Positions 40,350 through 48,802 of a stretch of DNA of 64,000 bases are shown here, piece by piece (position 1 is the stretch's first letter; each line of letters opens with the position of its first letter). Source of the DNA: Dyella jiangningensis (lineage in GTDB: Bacteria; Pseudomonadota; Gammaproteobacteria; Xanthomonadales; Rhodanobacteraceae); the NCBI GenBank assembly GCA_000632805.1, contig CP007444.1, positions 4,948,772 to 5,012,771 on the forward strand. The letters run 5' to 3'. Under the pieces are notes generated by a model, which was not told the origin of the DNA, searched no databases, and saw only the letters and a program-made list of their open reading frames with translations. A program made the translations under genes and the position numbers.

Positions 40350-41552
40350 TTACTTGATTTCGCCCAAGGTCCAGCCGCCGCCGCCCGGCATCACTGCAAA
40401 CTGCTTCACCGTGGTGGCTGCGCAATCGCCGGGCTTTTCCGTGCATTGCGACAGCGTCACGCTCAGATGCTGGTCGTCGATCAGGTCGAAGTCGGCAAGC
40501 CGGGTGTTGGCGAGGCTGGCGGCCTTGTCCAGAGCGGGGCCGAGGAATACGCCGTGGCGGAACACGTAGAGCTGCAGGGCGCTGGGCTGGCAGTCGTCGC
40601 TGACCGATACCGCGGCCTCGGCGACGTAAGTGTCGCCCTTGCGCTGTGCGCGGCCGGTAAGCACGCGTTCGCCGGTCAGCAGGAAGCGGTCTTCGTCGTT
40701 CTGTGGCGCCGGTGCCTTCGCCTTGCATTGCGCAGGCGCATCCGCGCTGGATGCGTCGTCGGACGGGAGCGGCTTCAGCGGTCGTGGCACGTAGGCTTCG
40801 ACGACCGGGGCGGAGGCGGGGTGATGCATCCACAGGAACAGCGCGGCACCACCCAGCACCAGCGCGGCGACGGCGAACGCGCGGCCGCGCAGCAGGGGGC
40901 GGCGATACAGGTAGATCAGGACACCCAGCGCCAGCAGCACGGCGACAGGCGACAGCGGGCGATACATCAGCGCCAGCAGGCCGAACAGTGCAGCCACCAC
41001 CGCGGCGGTGGAGAGCGGTGCTTTGGCCGGGGCCGGTGTCGATGATGGCGGTGGCGGCGTGCTTGCCACTGGAGGCAGCGGAGGCGGCTCAAGCGCGATG
41101 GGGATCGGCGGCGGCTCGTGATCGGCGGCCGCTTCAGCCGCGACATCCTCGGGGGCGGGCTCCGGGAGCGGCGGCATGGCTGATGGCGCATGCGCCCAGT
41201 CGAACCAGGTCTGGCCACCGTCGTGGCACCACTGGTCGCCTGCGTGGGCATAACGCGGCAGGGCGTCCTCTGGCAGCGGGCCGCGAATCCGGCTGTCCCG
41301 GCGCAGCCAGGCGAGGCGATGGCTGTCGGGCAGCACGTCCGCTTCCACGCCCATCGCGCGCAGCTGCGCGGCCTGTGCCTCAGCGGTGGCGGCGTCGAGG
41401 CCGCGGCGGATGATCAGCGGCGCCCGTTCGAACACGCGCTCGCGGAAGCCGCCCATTTCCATGCCAAAGGCGGCCGCCAGTCGGGCGTGGACCGTGGCCG
41501 CGTCCTGCCCGTCGAGCAGGCGGCCAGAAAGGATCAGACAGCAGTGGTCCAT
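40350..41552 (-). CDS. multi-domain membrane protein of unknown function
   Basis: 400 aa from ATG 41552 (MDHCCLILSGRLLDGQD). Residues 1-80 form a small alpha/beta-looking domain (VHARLAAAFGM ... AQAAQLRAMGVEADVLPD) with a SPOR-like feel. After about 125 comes a long proline-rich linker, three hydrophobic segments between about 180 and 255, and a C-terminal soluble domain with four cysteines ending in GGGWTLGEIK. No family recognised. An upstream ATG at 41660 lengthens the frame but would collide with the trpE leader. Confidence 0.7.
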   Translation of the reverse strand: MDHCCLILSGRLLDGQDAATVHARLAAAFGMEMGGFRERVFERAPLIIRRGLDAATAEAQAAQLRAMGVEADVLPDSHRLAWLRRDSRIRGPLPEDALPRYAHAGDQWCHDGGQTWFDWAHAPSAMPPLPEPAPEDVAAEAAADHEPPPIPIALEPPPLPPVASTPPPPSSTPAPAKAPLSTAAVVAALFGLLALMYRPLSPVAVLLALGVLIYLYRRPLLRGRAFAVAALVLGGAALFLWMHHPASAPVVEAYVPRPLKPLPSDDASSADAPAQCKAKAPAPQNDEDRFLLTGERVLTGRAQRKGDTYVAEAAVSVSDDCQPSALQLYVFRHGVFLGPALDKAASLANTRLADFDLIDDQHLSVTLSQCTEKPGDCAATTVKQFAVMPGGGGWTLGEIK

Positions 41553-41703
41553 ACCCGGTGATTCCCCTGCGAGCGCTGCTTCGTGCGCCGATAGGGCAAG
41601 GTTAGGCCCGCAATAGGGCGCGAACAAGCCGTACATGGATTTCGGTTCGTTGCACGGCACCCCTACAATGGCCGTTCAAGCTCGCCCCACTGGATACCCC
41701 CAC

Positions 41704-43179
41704 GTGATTTCCCGCGACGAATTCGACGCACTGGCTGCGCAGGGCCATACCCGCATCCCGCTGGTGCGCGAGGTGTTCTCCGACCTCGACACGCCGCTTT
41801 CGGTGTACCTGAAGCTGGCCGACGGCCCGTATACCTTCCTGTTCGAATCGGTCGAGGGCGGCGCCACCTGGGGACGCTATTCGATCATTGGCCTGCCGGC
41901 GAAACGCGTATACCGCCTGCGCGGGCATGAGCTGGAAGTGGAGGACGCCGGCGAAGTGACCGAGCGCCGCCACGTCGCCGATCCGCTCGGCGAGATCGAG
42001 GTGCTGCGCAAGCAGTACGACGTGCCGCGCCTGCCGCAGCTGCCGGCGTTCAGCGGCGGCCTGGTGGGTTACTTCGGTTTCGAGACCATCGGCTACATCG
42101 AGCCGCGCCTCGCGAAGTGGGATCGCGCGGACGAGCTTGGCACGCCCGACGTGCTGCTGATGCTGGCCGAGGAAGTCGCCGTATTCGACAACCTCAAGGG
42201 CCGCTTGTACCTGATCGTGCATGCCGATCCGTCGCAGCCGCACGCCTACGCCGAAGCGCAGCGCCGGCTCGACGCGCTGGTCTACCGCCTGCGCCAGAGC
42301 GGCGTGTCGTATCCGCAGCTCAACCAGAGCACCGCGCTGGACGAAAGCGACTTCAAGTCCTCCTTCACCAAGGAGGAATTTGAGGCGATGGTGGAGCGCG
42401 CGAAGGAATACATCCGTGCCGGCGATATTTTCCAGGTGGTGCCGTCGCAGCGCCTGAGCGTGGGTTTCAACGCGCGGCCGGTGGACGTGTACCGCGCGCT
42501 GCGTGCGTTGAACCCGTCGCCATACATGTACTTCGTCGATCTGGGCCATACGCAGATCGTCGGTTCTTCGCCGGAAATCCTGGCGCGCCTGAAGGATGGC
42601 AAGGTGGTGGTGCGCCCGCTCGCCGGCACGCGCAAGCGCGGTGCCACCGAGGAGGAGGACCAGGCGCTGGAGGCGGAACTGCTGGCCGACCCGAAGGAGC
42701 GCGCCGAGCACGTGATGCTGATCGATCTCGGTCGCAACGATATCGGCCGCATCAGCGAGACCGGCAGCGTCGAGGTCAGCGAATCCTTCGTGGTCGAGCG
42801 CTATTCGCACGTGATGCACATCGTCTCGCAGGTGCAGGGCGACGTACGCCCCGATGTCGGCTACATGGACGTGCTCAAGGCCACCTTTCCGGCGGGCACG
42901 CTCAGCGGCGCGCCGAAGATCCGGGCGCTGGAAATCATCCAGGAACTCGAGCCCTACAAGCGCAACATCTACGCCGGCGCGATCGGCTGGATCGGCTGGT
43001 GGGGCGATGCGGATACCGCCATCGCGATCCGCACGGCGGTGATCCAGGATGGACGTCTGCACGTCCAGGCCGGCGCAGGCATCGTGTACGACTCCGATCC
43101 CGCATCCGAATGGGAAGAGACGATGAACAAGGGCCGCGCGCTGTTCCGCGCCGTGGCCCAAGCTGCCAAGGGGCTTTGA
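41704..43179 (+). CDS. trpE: anthranilate synthase component I
   Basis: Converts chorismate and ammonia/glutamine to anthranilate, first step of tryptophan synthesis. 491 aa from a GTG start (MISRDEFDALAAQGHTRIP), chosen because xanthomonad TrpE proteins start with MIS.D.F; the ATG at 41668 is also in frame. Catalytic blocks GSSPEILARL, RPLAGTRKRG, LIDLGRNDIGRI and TFPAGTLSGAPKIRA are complete. The N-terminal tryptophan feedback site region is present. trpG is not adjacent; I saw no attenuator leader peptide. Confidence 0.96.
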   Translation: MISRDEFDALAAQGHTRIPLVREVFSDLDTPLSVYLKLADGPYTFLFESVEGGATWGRYSIIGLPAKRVYRLRGHELEVEDAGEVTERRHVADPLGEIEVLRKQYDVPRLPQLPAFSGGLVGYFGFETIGYIEPRLAKWDRADELGTPDVLLMLAEEVAVFDNLKGRLYLIVHADPSQPHAYAEAQRRLDALVYRLRQSGVSYPQLNQSTALDESDFKSSFTKEEFEAMVERAKEYIRAGDIFQVVPSQRLSVGFNARPVDVYRALRALNPSPYMYFVDLGHTQIVGSSPEILARLKDGKVVVRPLAGTRKRGATEEEDQALEAELLADPKERAEHVMLIDLGRNDIGRISETGSVEVSESFVVERYSHVMHIVSQVQGDVRPDVGYMDVLKATFPAGTLSGAPKIRALEIIQELEPYKRNIYAGAIGWIGWWGDADTAIAIRTAVIQDGRLHVQAGAGIVYDSDPASEWEETMNKGRALFRAVAQAAKGL

Positions 43180-43181
43180 GC

Positions 43182-43880
43182 ATGCGCATGATCCGTCGAG
43201 GTGCGGCTGCCGCCTGCGCGATCGGGCTGGGCGGCAGCCTGCTGGTATCGCCCGCGCCTGCCCGCGCGCCGGACGCGCCATGGCGCGATGACGCCACGTC
43301 GCGCGTCGAAGTGCTGGCGCTGCTGCAGACGCTCAACGCCGACCTGTTGAGCCACCCCAGCGCCACGCTGACGCTCGAGCGCTGGTGCGGCGCGCATCAC
43401 CTCGCACCCGAAGCCAAGGTGGTGGCCGAGCGCGTGCGCGGTGAAGACAAGCCGCTGCCCGAGGAGGCGCGCAAGCAGCTCGCCATCGGCCCGGACGAAC
43501 CGGTGCGCTATCGTCGCGTGCAGCTCGCCTGCGGCGAGCACGTGCTCTCCGAGGCGGACAACTGGTACGTGCCCTCGCGCCTCACCGATGCCATGAACCA
43601 CGAGCTGGACACCACCGACACGCCGTTCGGCAAGGTGGTACAGCCGCTGCATTTCCGTCGGCAGACGCTGTCGGCCGAACTGCTGTGGTCGCCACTGCCA
43701 CAGGGTTGGGAAAGCGGTGCACCCGTGCCGGCATCGAAGGGCGGGGCCCTGGAGATTCCTCACCACGTGCTGCAGCACCGGGCAGTGCTGTTCGATCAGG
43801 ACAACCGGCCCTTCAGCCTGGTGGTCGAGAGCTACACGTCGCAAGTGCTCGACTTCGCGCCCGTCCGGCTTGAGCCGTAA
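43182..43880 (+). CDS. secreted chorismate-lyase-fold-like protein
   Basis: 232 aa with a twin-arginine-free but long signal sequence (IRRGAAAACAIGLGGSLLVS). The body shows the pattern seen in the UbiC/UTRA superfamily: PVRYRRVQLACGEHVLSEADNWYVPSRL, then TDTPFGKVVQPL and, at the end, HRAVLFDQDNRPFSLVVESY. It starts 3 bp after the trpE stop. Chorismate is the TrpE substrate, which makes the linkage striking, but the export signal argues against a simple cytosolic chorismate lyase. Function unproven. Confidence 0.7.
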   Translation: MRMIRRGAAAACAIGLGGSLLVSPAPARAPDAPWRDDATSRVEVLALLQTLNADLLSHPSATLTLERWCGAHHLAPEAKVVAERVRGEDKPLPEEARKQLAIGPDEPVRYRRVQLACGEHVLSEADNWYVPSRLTDAMNHELDTTDTPFGKVVQPLHFRRQTLSAELLWSPLPQGWESGAPVPASKGGALEIPHHVLQHRAVLFDQDNRPFSLVVESYTSQVLDFAPVRLEP

Positions 43881-44021
43881 TCCGGCAAGCTCGTGCCGCA
43901 CCAGGCAGGCGCGGTTGGCGACCATCGGTCCCAGCCGTCCTTCGTTTTTCGGAAACGTCTGATGTTGCTGCCAGAGGGCGACACATAGCCTTGTAGGAAA
44001 TCCCGGACCACGGCATTTCCC

Positions 44022-44243
44022 ATGAGCATCCAACCCGTCGAATACGTCCTCGCGCGCCAACATGGCGTGTGGTCCGTGCTGCGCGATGGCAGGCCCACGG
44101 GTTGCCGTTCGTTGCTGCTCGATGCCGTGGAGTTCGCCACGCACCTCGCCGAACGGGAAGCGTCGCGGAATCCGCGTGGCACGCGTGTAGTCGTGGATCA
44201 GCCCAGTTTGTTGGTGCTGCCCAGCCTGATCGCTTACGGCTGA
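44022..44243 (+). CDS. small protein of unknown function (73 aa)
   Basis: MSIQPVEYVLARQHGVWSVL... has the look of the short DUF2188-type proteins that begin with a beta-hairpin followed by a helix (DAVEFATHLAEREASRNPRG). No strong ribosome site is visible. The 3' end overlaps the convergent serine hydrolase gene by 10 bp. Function unknown. Confidence 0.6.
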   Translation: MSIQPVEYVLARQHGVWSVLRDGRPTGCRSLLLDAVEFATHLAEREASRNPRGTRVVVDQPSLLVLPSLIAYG

Positions 44244-45283
44244 AGGAATCGCTGCCCGATCGCCAGCGCCGTGTGATACGGCTCCGGATCATTGCGATTG
44301 GTCAGCATCACCACGGTGAGGTGCTGCTTCGGCCAGCGGATGATCACGTTGCGGAAGCCCATGGTTTCGCCCGAGTGCCAGCGCACGTCGCCGTGGATAC
44401 GCCAGCCGAAGCCATAGCTGTCGACGTCCTCCTCACCGGTCACCTTGTTCTGCGCGCTGAAGGCGGCGTTGCGTGAGGCATCGGACAGCAGGCGATGGTC
44501 GTACAGCGCGGCGTCCCACTTGGCCATGTCATCGATGGAGGAATAGATGCCGCCATCGCCGCGCGTGGCGCTGGTGGGGCTCTGGTCGGTGCGTGTCCAG
44601 TGGCCGTTCTCTTCGCTGTAGCCGTAGGCGCGATGCGGCACGTCCGGGCCGCCGCGCTGATAGAGCAGCGTATGCGTCATGCCGAGCGGCTGGAAAATGT
44701 TCTGGCGCAGGAAATCCGGCAGCGCCTGGCCCGAGGCACGCTCGATGATCAGGCCCAGCAGCACGTAGCCACCATTGCTGTAGCGGTACGACGTGCCGGG
44801 CGGGAAGTAGCTGCGCGGTTCGGCGGCGAGCAGCTTCAACACGCCGGCGTCGCTGATCTGATCGGTGGCATCGGCCGGCATCAGGTCTTCGTAGTCGATC
44901 AGGCCACCGCTGTGATCCAGCAGCTGGCGGATGGTGATGGCGTCGTGGGCGGCGTTGAGTTCGGGCAGCCAACGGCGCACACGATCGTCGAGCGAGAGTT
45001 TGCCGCGATCCGACAGCAGCAGGATGCCCGCGGCGGTGAACTGCTTGGTCACCGAAGCCAACCGATAGTTCGTCTCAGGCGTGGCGGCCTCATGCGATTC
45101 GAGAACGGCCAAGCCGTAGCTCTTGCGCAGCACGGCCTTGCCGTCCTTGATCACCAGCAGCGAGGCACTGGGCACGTCGCCCTGGTAGGCCTTCATCATC
45201 GCGTCGACATCGGCGGTGTCGGGCGACGCGGCATGGCTGGTCGCACACAACAGCAGGGAAAACAGCAAGGCAAACGTGCGCAT
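44234..45283 (-). CDS. serine hydrolase of the beta-lactamase (class C-like) family
   Basis: Exported 349-aa penicillin-binding-like hydrolase. Signal peptide MRTFALLFSLLLCATSHA; catalytic S77-V-T-K80, second motif YSN in YRYSNGGYV, and an HSG third motif in RWHSGETMGF. Members include D-aminopeptidases, esterases and D-Ala carboxypeptidases. Last gene of a five-gene operon with VanX, another serine hydrolase, membrane dipeptidase and lysA, so a D-peptide substrate is the likely guess. Start at 45283 preferred over 45301 by the signal peptide. Confidence 0.85.
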   Translation of the reverse strand: MRTFALLFSLLLCATSHAASPDTADVDAMMKAYQGDVPSASLLVIKDGKAVLRKSYGLAVLESHEAATPETNYRLASVTKQFTAAGILLLSDRGKLSLDDRVRRWLPELNAAHDAITIRQLLDHSGGLIDYEDLMPADATDQISDAGVLKLLAAEPRSYFPPGTSYRYSNGGYVLLGLIIERASGQALPDFLRQNIFQPLGMTHTLLYQRGGPDVPHRAYGYSEENGHWTRTDQSPTSATRGDGGIYSSIDDMAKWDAALYDHRLLSDASRNAAFSAQNKVTGEEDVDSYGFGWRIHGDVRWHSGETMGFRNVIIRWPKQHLTVVMLTNRNDPEPYHTALAIGQRFLQP

Positions 45284-45314
45284 CGGTACGACCCTTGTCA
45301 TCGAAAGTGGGCGA

Positions 45315-46040
45315 TCACTGCACCGGCACGTCGTAGATCGTGTCCGGCGTGGGCTCGGGCGTCAGGGTGTAATGCCACCATTCCATGGCGTAGTTGCGAA
45401 AGCCCTGGCGTTCCATCGCGGCACGCAGTACCTCGCGGTTGGCATGTTGCGCCGGCGTGGCTTGCGGCGATTCGGTGTTCGCCAGCGTGCCGAAATAGTC
45501 GAACGACGTGCCCATGTCCAAGGGCTTGCAATGGGCGTCGGCCGCATCGCATTGCATCATCGTGAGGTCGATGGTGGCGCCGCGGCTGTGGCCCGACACG
45601 GGGGCGATGTAGTCGCCAAGCAGCGCACCCTTGTCCAGGGTGGGATAGTGCGCGGGCTTGGTGCGCTGGTCGGAAAGATCACCCGCCCATCGCACGAAAT
45701 GCGCCACGGCACGCGCAGGGCGATAGCAGTCGAAGATCTGCAGGCGCTGGTGCTGCGTGTGCAGGTCCCGCTCCACGCGTGCCAGCGCCTCGGCGGCGGG
45801 TTTGAGCAGGAAGCATTTGGGCGCGAGATAGCCGTCCACCGGCGTGCCGACGAAGTTGTCGCTGCCGGCGTACTTGATGTCCTCGGCGATGTCGGGAGCG
45901 AGCTTGCGGATATCGACCAACCCGGCCTGCTCGGCGGTTTTCGCGGCGGATAGCGTCGGCGTGCCGTCGGCGAACGCATGCGTGCCGAACAGTAGCGCCG
46001 CGAAGAAGAGGGCAGGTCGAAAGGCGTTATTCACAGCCAT
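45315..46040 (-). CDS. D-alanyl-D-alanine dipeptidase (VanX/DdpX type)
   Basis: Zinc peptidase splitting D-Ala-D-Ala. Metal and catalytic residues are in SGHSRGATID (H151, D158) and MEWWHYT (Glu and His near 222-226), plus the conserved arginine in DCYRPAR. A signal peptide (ALFFAALLFGTHAFA) sends it to the periplasm, unlike VanX of vancomycin resistance. Its start overlaps the upstream serine hydrolase stop by 14 bp. Vancomycin resistance is not implied in a Gram-negative; use of wall dipeptide as food is more likely. Confidence 0.92.
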   Translation of the reverse strand: MAVNNAFRPALFFAALLFGTHAFADGTPTLSAAKTAEQAGLVDIRKLAPDIAEDIKYAGSDNFVGTPVDGYLAPKCFLLKPAAEALARVERDLHTQHQRLQIFDCYRPARAVAHFVRWAGDLSDQRTKPAHYPTLDKGALLGDYIAPVSGHSRGATIDLTMMQCDAADAHCKPLDMGTSFDYFGTLANTESPQATPAQHANREVLRAAMERQGFRNYAMEWWHYTLTPEPTPDTIYDVPVQ

Positions 46041-47595
46041 GCTCCCGATGGAAGGCGAGATCCTCGAAGTCGTTGCTGAAATCGGCTTTCGGGTCGACCT
46101 TGCTCATGTGCATCGCCTCGCCCGGCTGCTTGGGGAAATCCATCCATGCATCGACTTCACCCTTGTCCCAGTGCACGAGGTAGCGTTGGCCTGCACGCAT
46201 CACCGTACCTACCAGGCGAGGCGATTTGGTCGAGGTGAAGCGCACGGCGCCATCTCGCGGGCACAACTTGATCGTGCCGAACCACGGATCGCGCCACTGG
46301 CCCAGCTGCGTTGCGAGGTCCTTGACGGTTGCGGGCCGCGAGACCGGCCCAGGCGTCTTGTGCTCGGGTGCGGACGCGTCGGCATCGAGCTGGTCGGCGT
46401 ACCAGTTCGCATCGTGCGTATCCGCGGGCGCGGTGAAGTGCTTGGTCAGCGTTTCGATGAGCACGGTACGCGCATCCTCCGCTTCGCTGTTGATCAGCAC
46501 CACGAAGCCCGACTGCCGGTTGGGCAACAGCACCATCGCCGAATACATGCCCGAGAGCGTGCCCGTGTGCGACACGGTGAACTGTCCATCGACGTCGGCA
46601 AGACGCCAGCCGTAACCGTAGGCATAAAACCGGGTGCCATCCCAATCGCGGCGATGCTTCGAGATCGGCATTGGCGTGTACGGCGTCCACACGATCTGCC
46701 GTTGCGCCGGTGTCAACCAGGCGAGTTGCGCGGGTGTGGGCACCAGCCAGTTGCGGGCCCACGTCAGCATGTCGTCGAGGCTGCAGCGCACGCCGCCTGC
46801 CGCCGCGGAGGTGATGTCGGGCACGTTCGCGTCGTCTGCGTTGACGACCACGTTGTGCCCGTTCTCGTACGCATGCGGTTGCGCGACATTGCCTACGGCG
46901 TCGCGGCTCCACCCGCCGATCTGGCAGCGCGAAAGGCCGAGAGGTTCGAACACCTCGCGCCGCAGCAGCTTGTCGTAACTGTCTTGCCCCGCCGCTGCGG
47001 CCACTTCGCCCGCGATCACATAGAGCAGGTTGTCGTACGCATAACCCGCGCGGAAGCTGTAGGCCGGCTTGAGATAGGCGAGCCCGTGCAGGATGTCCTT
47101 CCGCGTGAACGCGTTGGGTTCCGGCCACAACATCAGGTCGCCCGCACCTTCGCGTAGACCGCTGCGATGCGTCAGCAGGTCGCCTACCTGCATGTGCTCG
47201 GTGACCCAGGGGTCGTTCATGCGGAAGTCGGGCAGGTATTTGCGCACCGGATCATCCCAATGCAGCTTTCCCTCCTGCACGAGGCGCGCAAGCAGGGTGC
47301 TGGTCATCGCCTTGCTGTTGGAGGCGATCTTGAACAGCGTGTTTTCGTCGATGGCTTCGCCGGTACCCGCGCGACGCTCACCTTTCGTGCGCGTATAGAC
47401 GACCTCGCCGTGGTCGATCACGCCGACTGCCACGCCTGCGAGGTGATAACGCGCCGCCACCGTATCGACGATGGCGTCGAGCTTGGGGTCCGGCCGGGCG
47501 GCGAGTGCTGATGTGGCGAGCGTCGCACCCAGCATCGCGGCGGCGACGCGCCGAGCGCGTCCCCGTCGCGCCGCCGTGCAGTCAGTGCTTTGCAT
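46027..47595 (-). CDS. serine hydrolase, beta-lactamase/D-aminopeptidase family with C-terminal domain
   Basis: 522-aa exported protein. After a signal peptide (AAMLGATLATSALAA) the beta-lactamase-like domain has SNSK as SxxK motif, YDN (in YAYDNLLY) as second motif and HTG (VSHTGTLSG) as third. About 110 additional residues at the C-terminus (WRDPWFGTIKLCPRDG...) resemble the lipocalin-like extension (DUF3471 type) of this family. Starts inside the end of the membrane dipeptidase gene (14-bp overlap). Confidence 0.88.
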   Translation of the reverse strand: MQSTDCTAARRGRARRVAAAMLGATLATSALAARPDPKLDAIVDTVAARYHLAGVAVGVIDHGEVVYTRTKGERRAGTGEAIDENTLFKIASNSKAMTSTLLARLVQEGKLHWDDPVRKYLPDFRMNDPWVTEHMQVGDLLTHRSGLREGAGDLMLWPEPNAFTRKDILHGLAYLKPAYSFRAGYAYDNLLYVIAGEVAAAAGQDSYDKLLRREVFEPLGLSRCQIGGWSRDAVGNVAQPHAYENGHNVVVNADDANVPDITSAAAGGVRCSLDDMLTWARNWLVPTPAQLAWLTPAQRQIVWTPYTPMPISKHRRDWDGTRFYAYGYGWRLADVDGQFTVSHTGTLSGMYSAMVLLPNRQSGFVVLINSEAEDARTVLIETLTKHFTAPADTHDANWYADQLDADASAPEHKTPGPVSRPATVKDLATQLGQWRDPWFGTIKLCPRDGAVRFTSTKSPRLVGTVMRAGQRYLVHWDKGEVDAWMDFPKQPGEAMHMSKVDPKADFSNDFEDLAFHREHGCE

Positions 47596-48802
47596 GGTTT
47601 GCAGCAGCGTGCTGTTCCACCTCGCCCCACACGCGCAGCAGATTGCCGCCCCAGATCTTGGCGATATCCTGGTCGCTGAAGCCGGCGCGTCGCAAAGCGG
47701 CGGTGAGATTGCGCGTCTGAGTCGCATCGTTCCAGCCGGCAAGGCCGCCGCCGCCGTCGAAATCCGAAGCAACGCCCACGTGGTCGATGCCGGCGACGTC
47801 GACGATGTGCTTGACGTGCTTGACGTAGTCATCGACGGTCGGCGGCGGAAGCGCGGCATCGATGCGCCTCATGCCTTCGATGTAGGCGGGCAGGTATTCG
47901 TGTTTCTCGCTGTCGAATTCCTTGTCGCCGGCCTGCTTGGCGACCTGCGCCTGCAGCGCTTTCTGCGCGAGCTGGCGGGCGGGATCGAGCCGGATGAAAT
48001 CCTGCACGCCGACCACCTGGATCACGCCGCCCTTGGCAGCAATGGCGCGCAGCAGTTCATCGGAAAGATTGCGCGGATGGTTGTCGAGCGCGCGTGCCGC
48101 GGAATGCGAGGCGATGACGGGTGCGGTGGACAGCGCCAGTACGTCGCGCACGCACTGATCGGACGAGTGCGAGACATCGACCATGATGCCCAGCTCGTTG
48201 TCACGCTTGACCACGGCGCGTCCGAAATCGGTGAGGCCATATTCGGGCAGCGGCGTGTCGCCCAGGCTCGCCTCGGGCGTCGAACTGGTGCACAGGTCGT
48301 TGTTGCCCATGTGCGCCAGGCCCATGTAGCGCGCGCCGCGCTTGTACGCCGCGTCGAGGTTCTTGATGTCATGTCCCAGCGAATAGCCGTTCTCGACGCC
48401 GATCATGGCCGACAGCTTGCCGGCCGCCTTGTTGGCGCGCACCTGCGCCGGCGACGTGGCCAGCGCAATGCGGTCGGGATAGGTGTGCACCATCAGGTCG
48501 ATGGCATCGTACTTCTGCTTCGCCTGTTCCATCGCATGCTTGTAGCCATCAGGCGTCAGCGGGCCCTGCTCGACGTAGACGATGAAGAACACCGCGTCGA
48601 GCCCGCCGCGCTTCATCTTGTCCAGGTCCACTTGCAATGGCGTTTGCTTGCCGACGTCGAAGCGCGGGTCATGCATCAGGCCGAACGGAATGTCCACATG
48701 GGTGTCGAGCGTGATCGGCGGATCCTGCTGTGCGGCGGCTGCGGTGCCGCCAAGAGCGAGTGCCAGGACGATTGCGCTGCCAAGGATGTTCATGCCTTTC
48801 AT
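47582..48802 (-). CDS. membrane dipeptidase (renal dipeptidase family, M19)
   Basis: Zinc dipeptidase that accepts dipeptides with a C-terminal D-amino acid. The metal ligands are visible: LDTHVDIPFG (HxD), the bridging Glu in GVENGYSLG, and the His in VDVSHSSD and IASHSAAR, with Asp in ASDFDGGGG. A signal peptide (LGSAIVLALALGGTAAAA) makes it periplasmic. Start at 48802 with gggag at 5 nt; overlaps lysA stop by 4 bp. 406 aa. Confidence 0.93.
   Translation of the reverse strand: MKGMNILGSAIVLALALGGTAAAAQQDPPITLDTHVDIPFGLMHDPRFDVGKQTPLQVDLDKMKRGGLDAVFFIVYVEQGPLTPDGYKHAMEQAKQKYDAIDLMVHTYPDRIALATSPAQVRANKAAGKLSAMIGVENGYSLGHDIKNLDAAYKRGARYMGLAHMGNNDLCTSSTPEASLGDTPLPEYGLTDFGRAVVKRDNELGIMVDVSHSSDQCVRDVLALSTAPVIASHSAARALDNHPRNLSDELLRAIAAKGGVIQVVGVQDFIRLDPARQLAQKALQAQVAKQAGDKEFDSEKHEYLPAYIEGMRRIDAALPPPTVDDYVKHVKHIVDVAGIDHVGVASDFDGGGGLAGWNDATQTRNLTAALRRAGFSDQDIAKIWGGNLLRVWGEVEQHAAANHAKH

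Noticed and set aside
45315..46040. Vancomycin resistance (vanX) interpretation
   Set aside because: The enzyme is exported and lacks vanH/vanA/vanR neighbours; in a Gram-negative, use of wall dipeptide is a better explanation.
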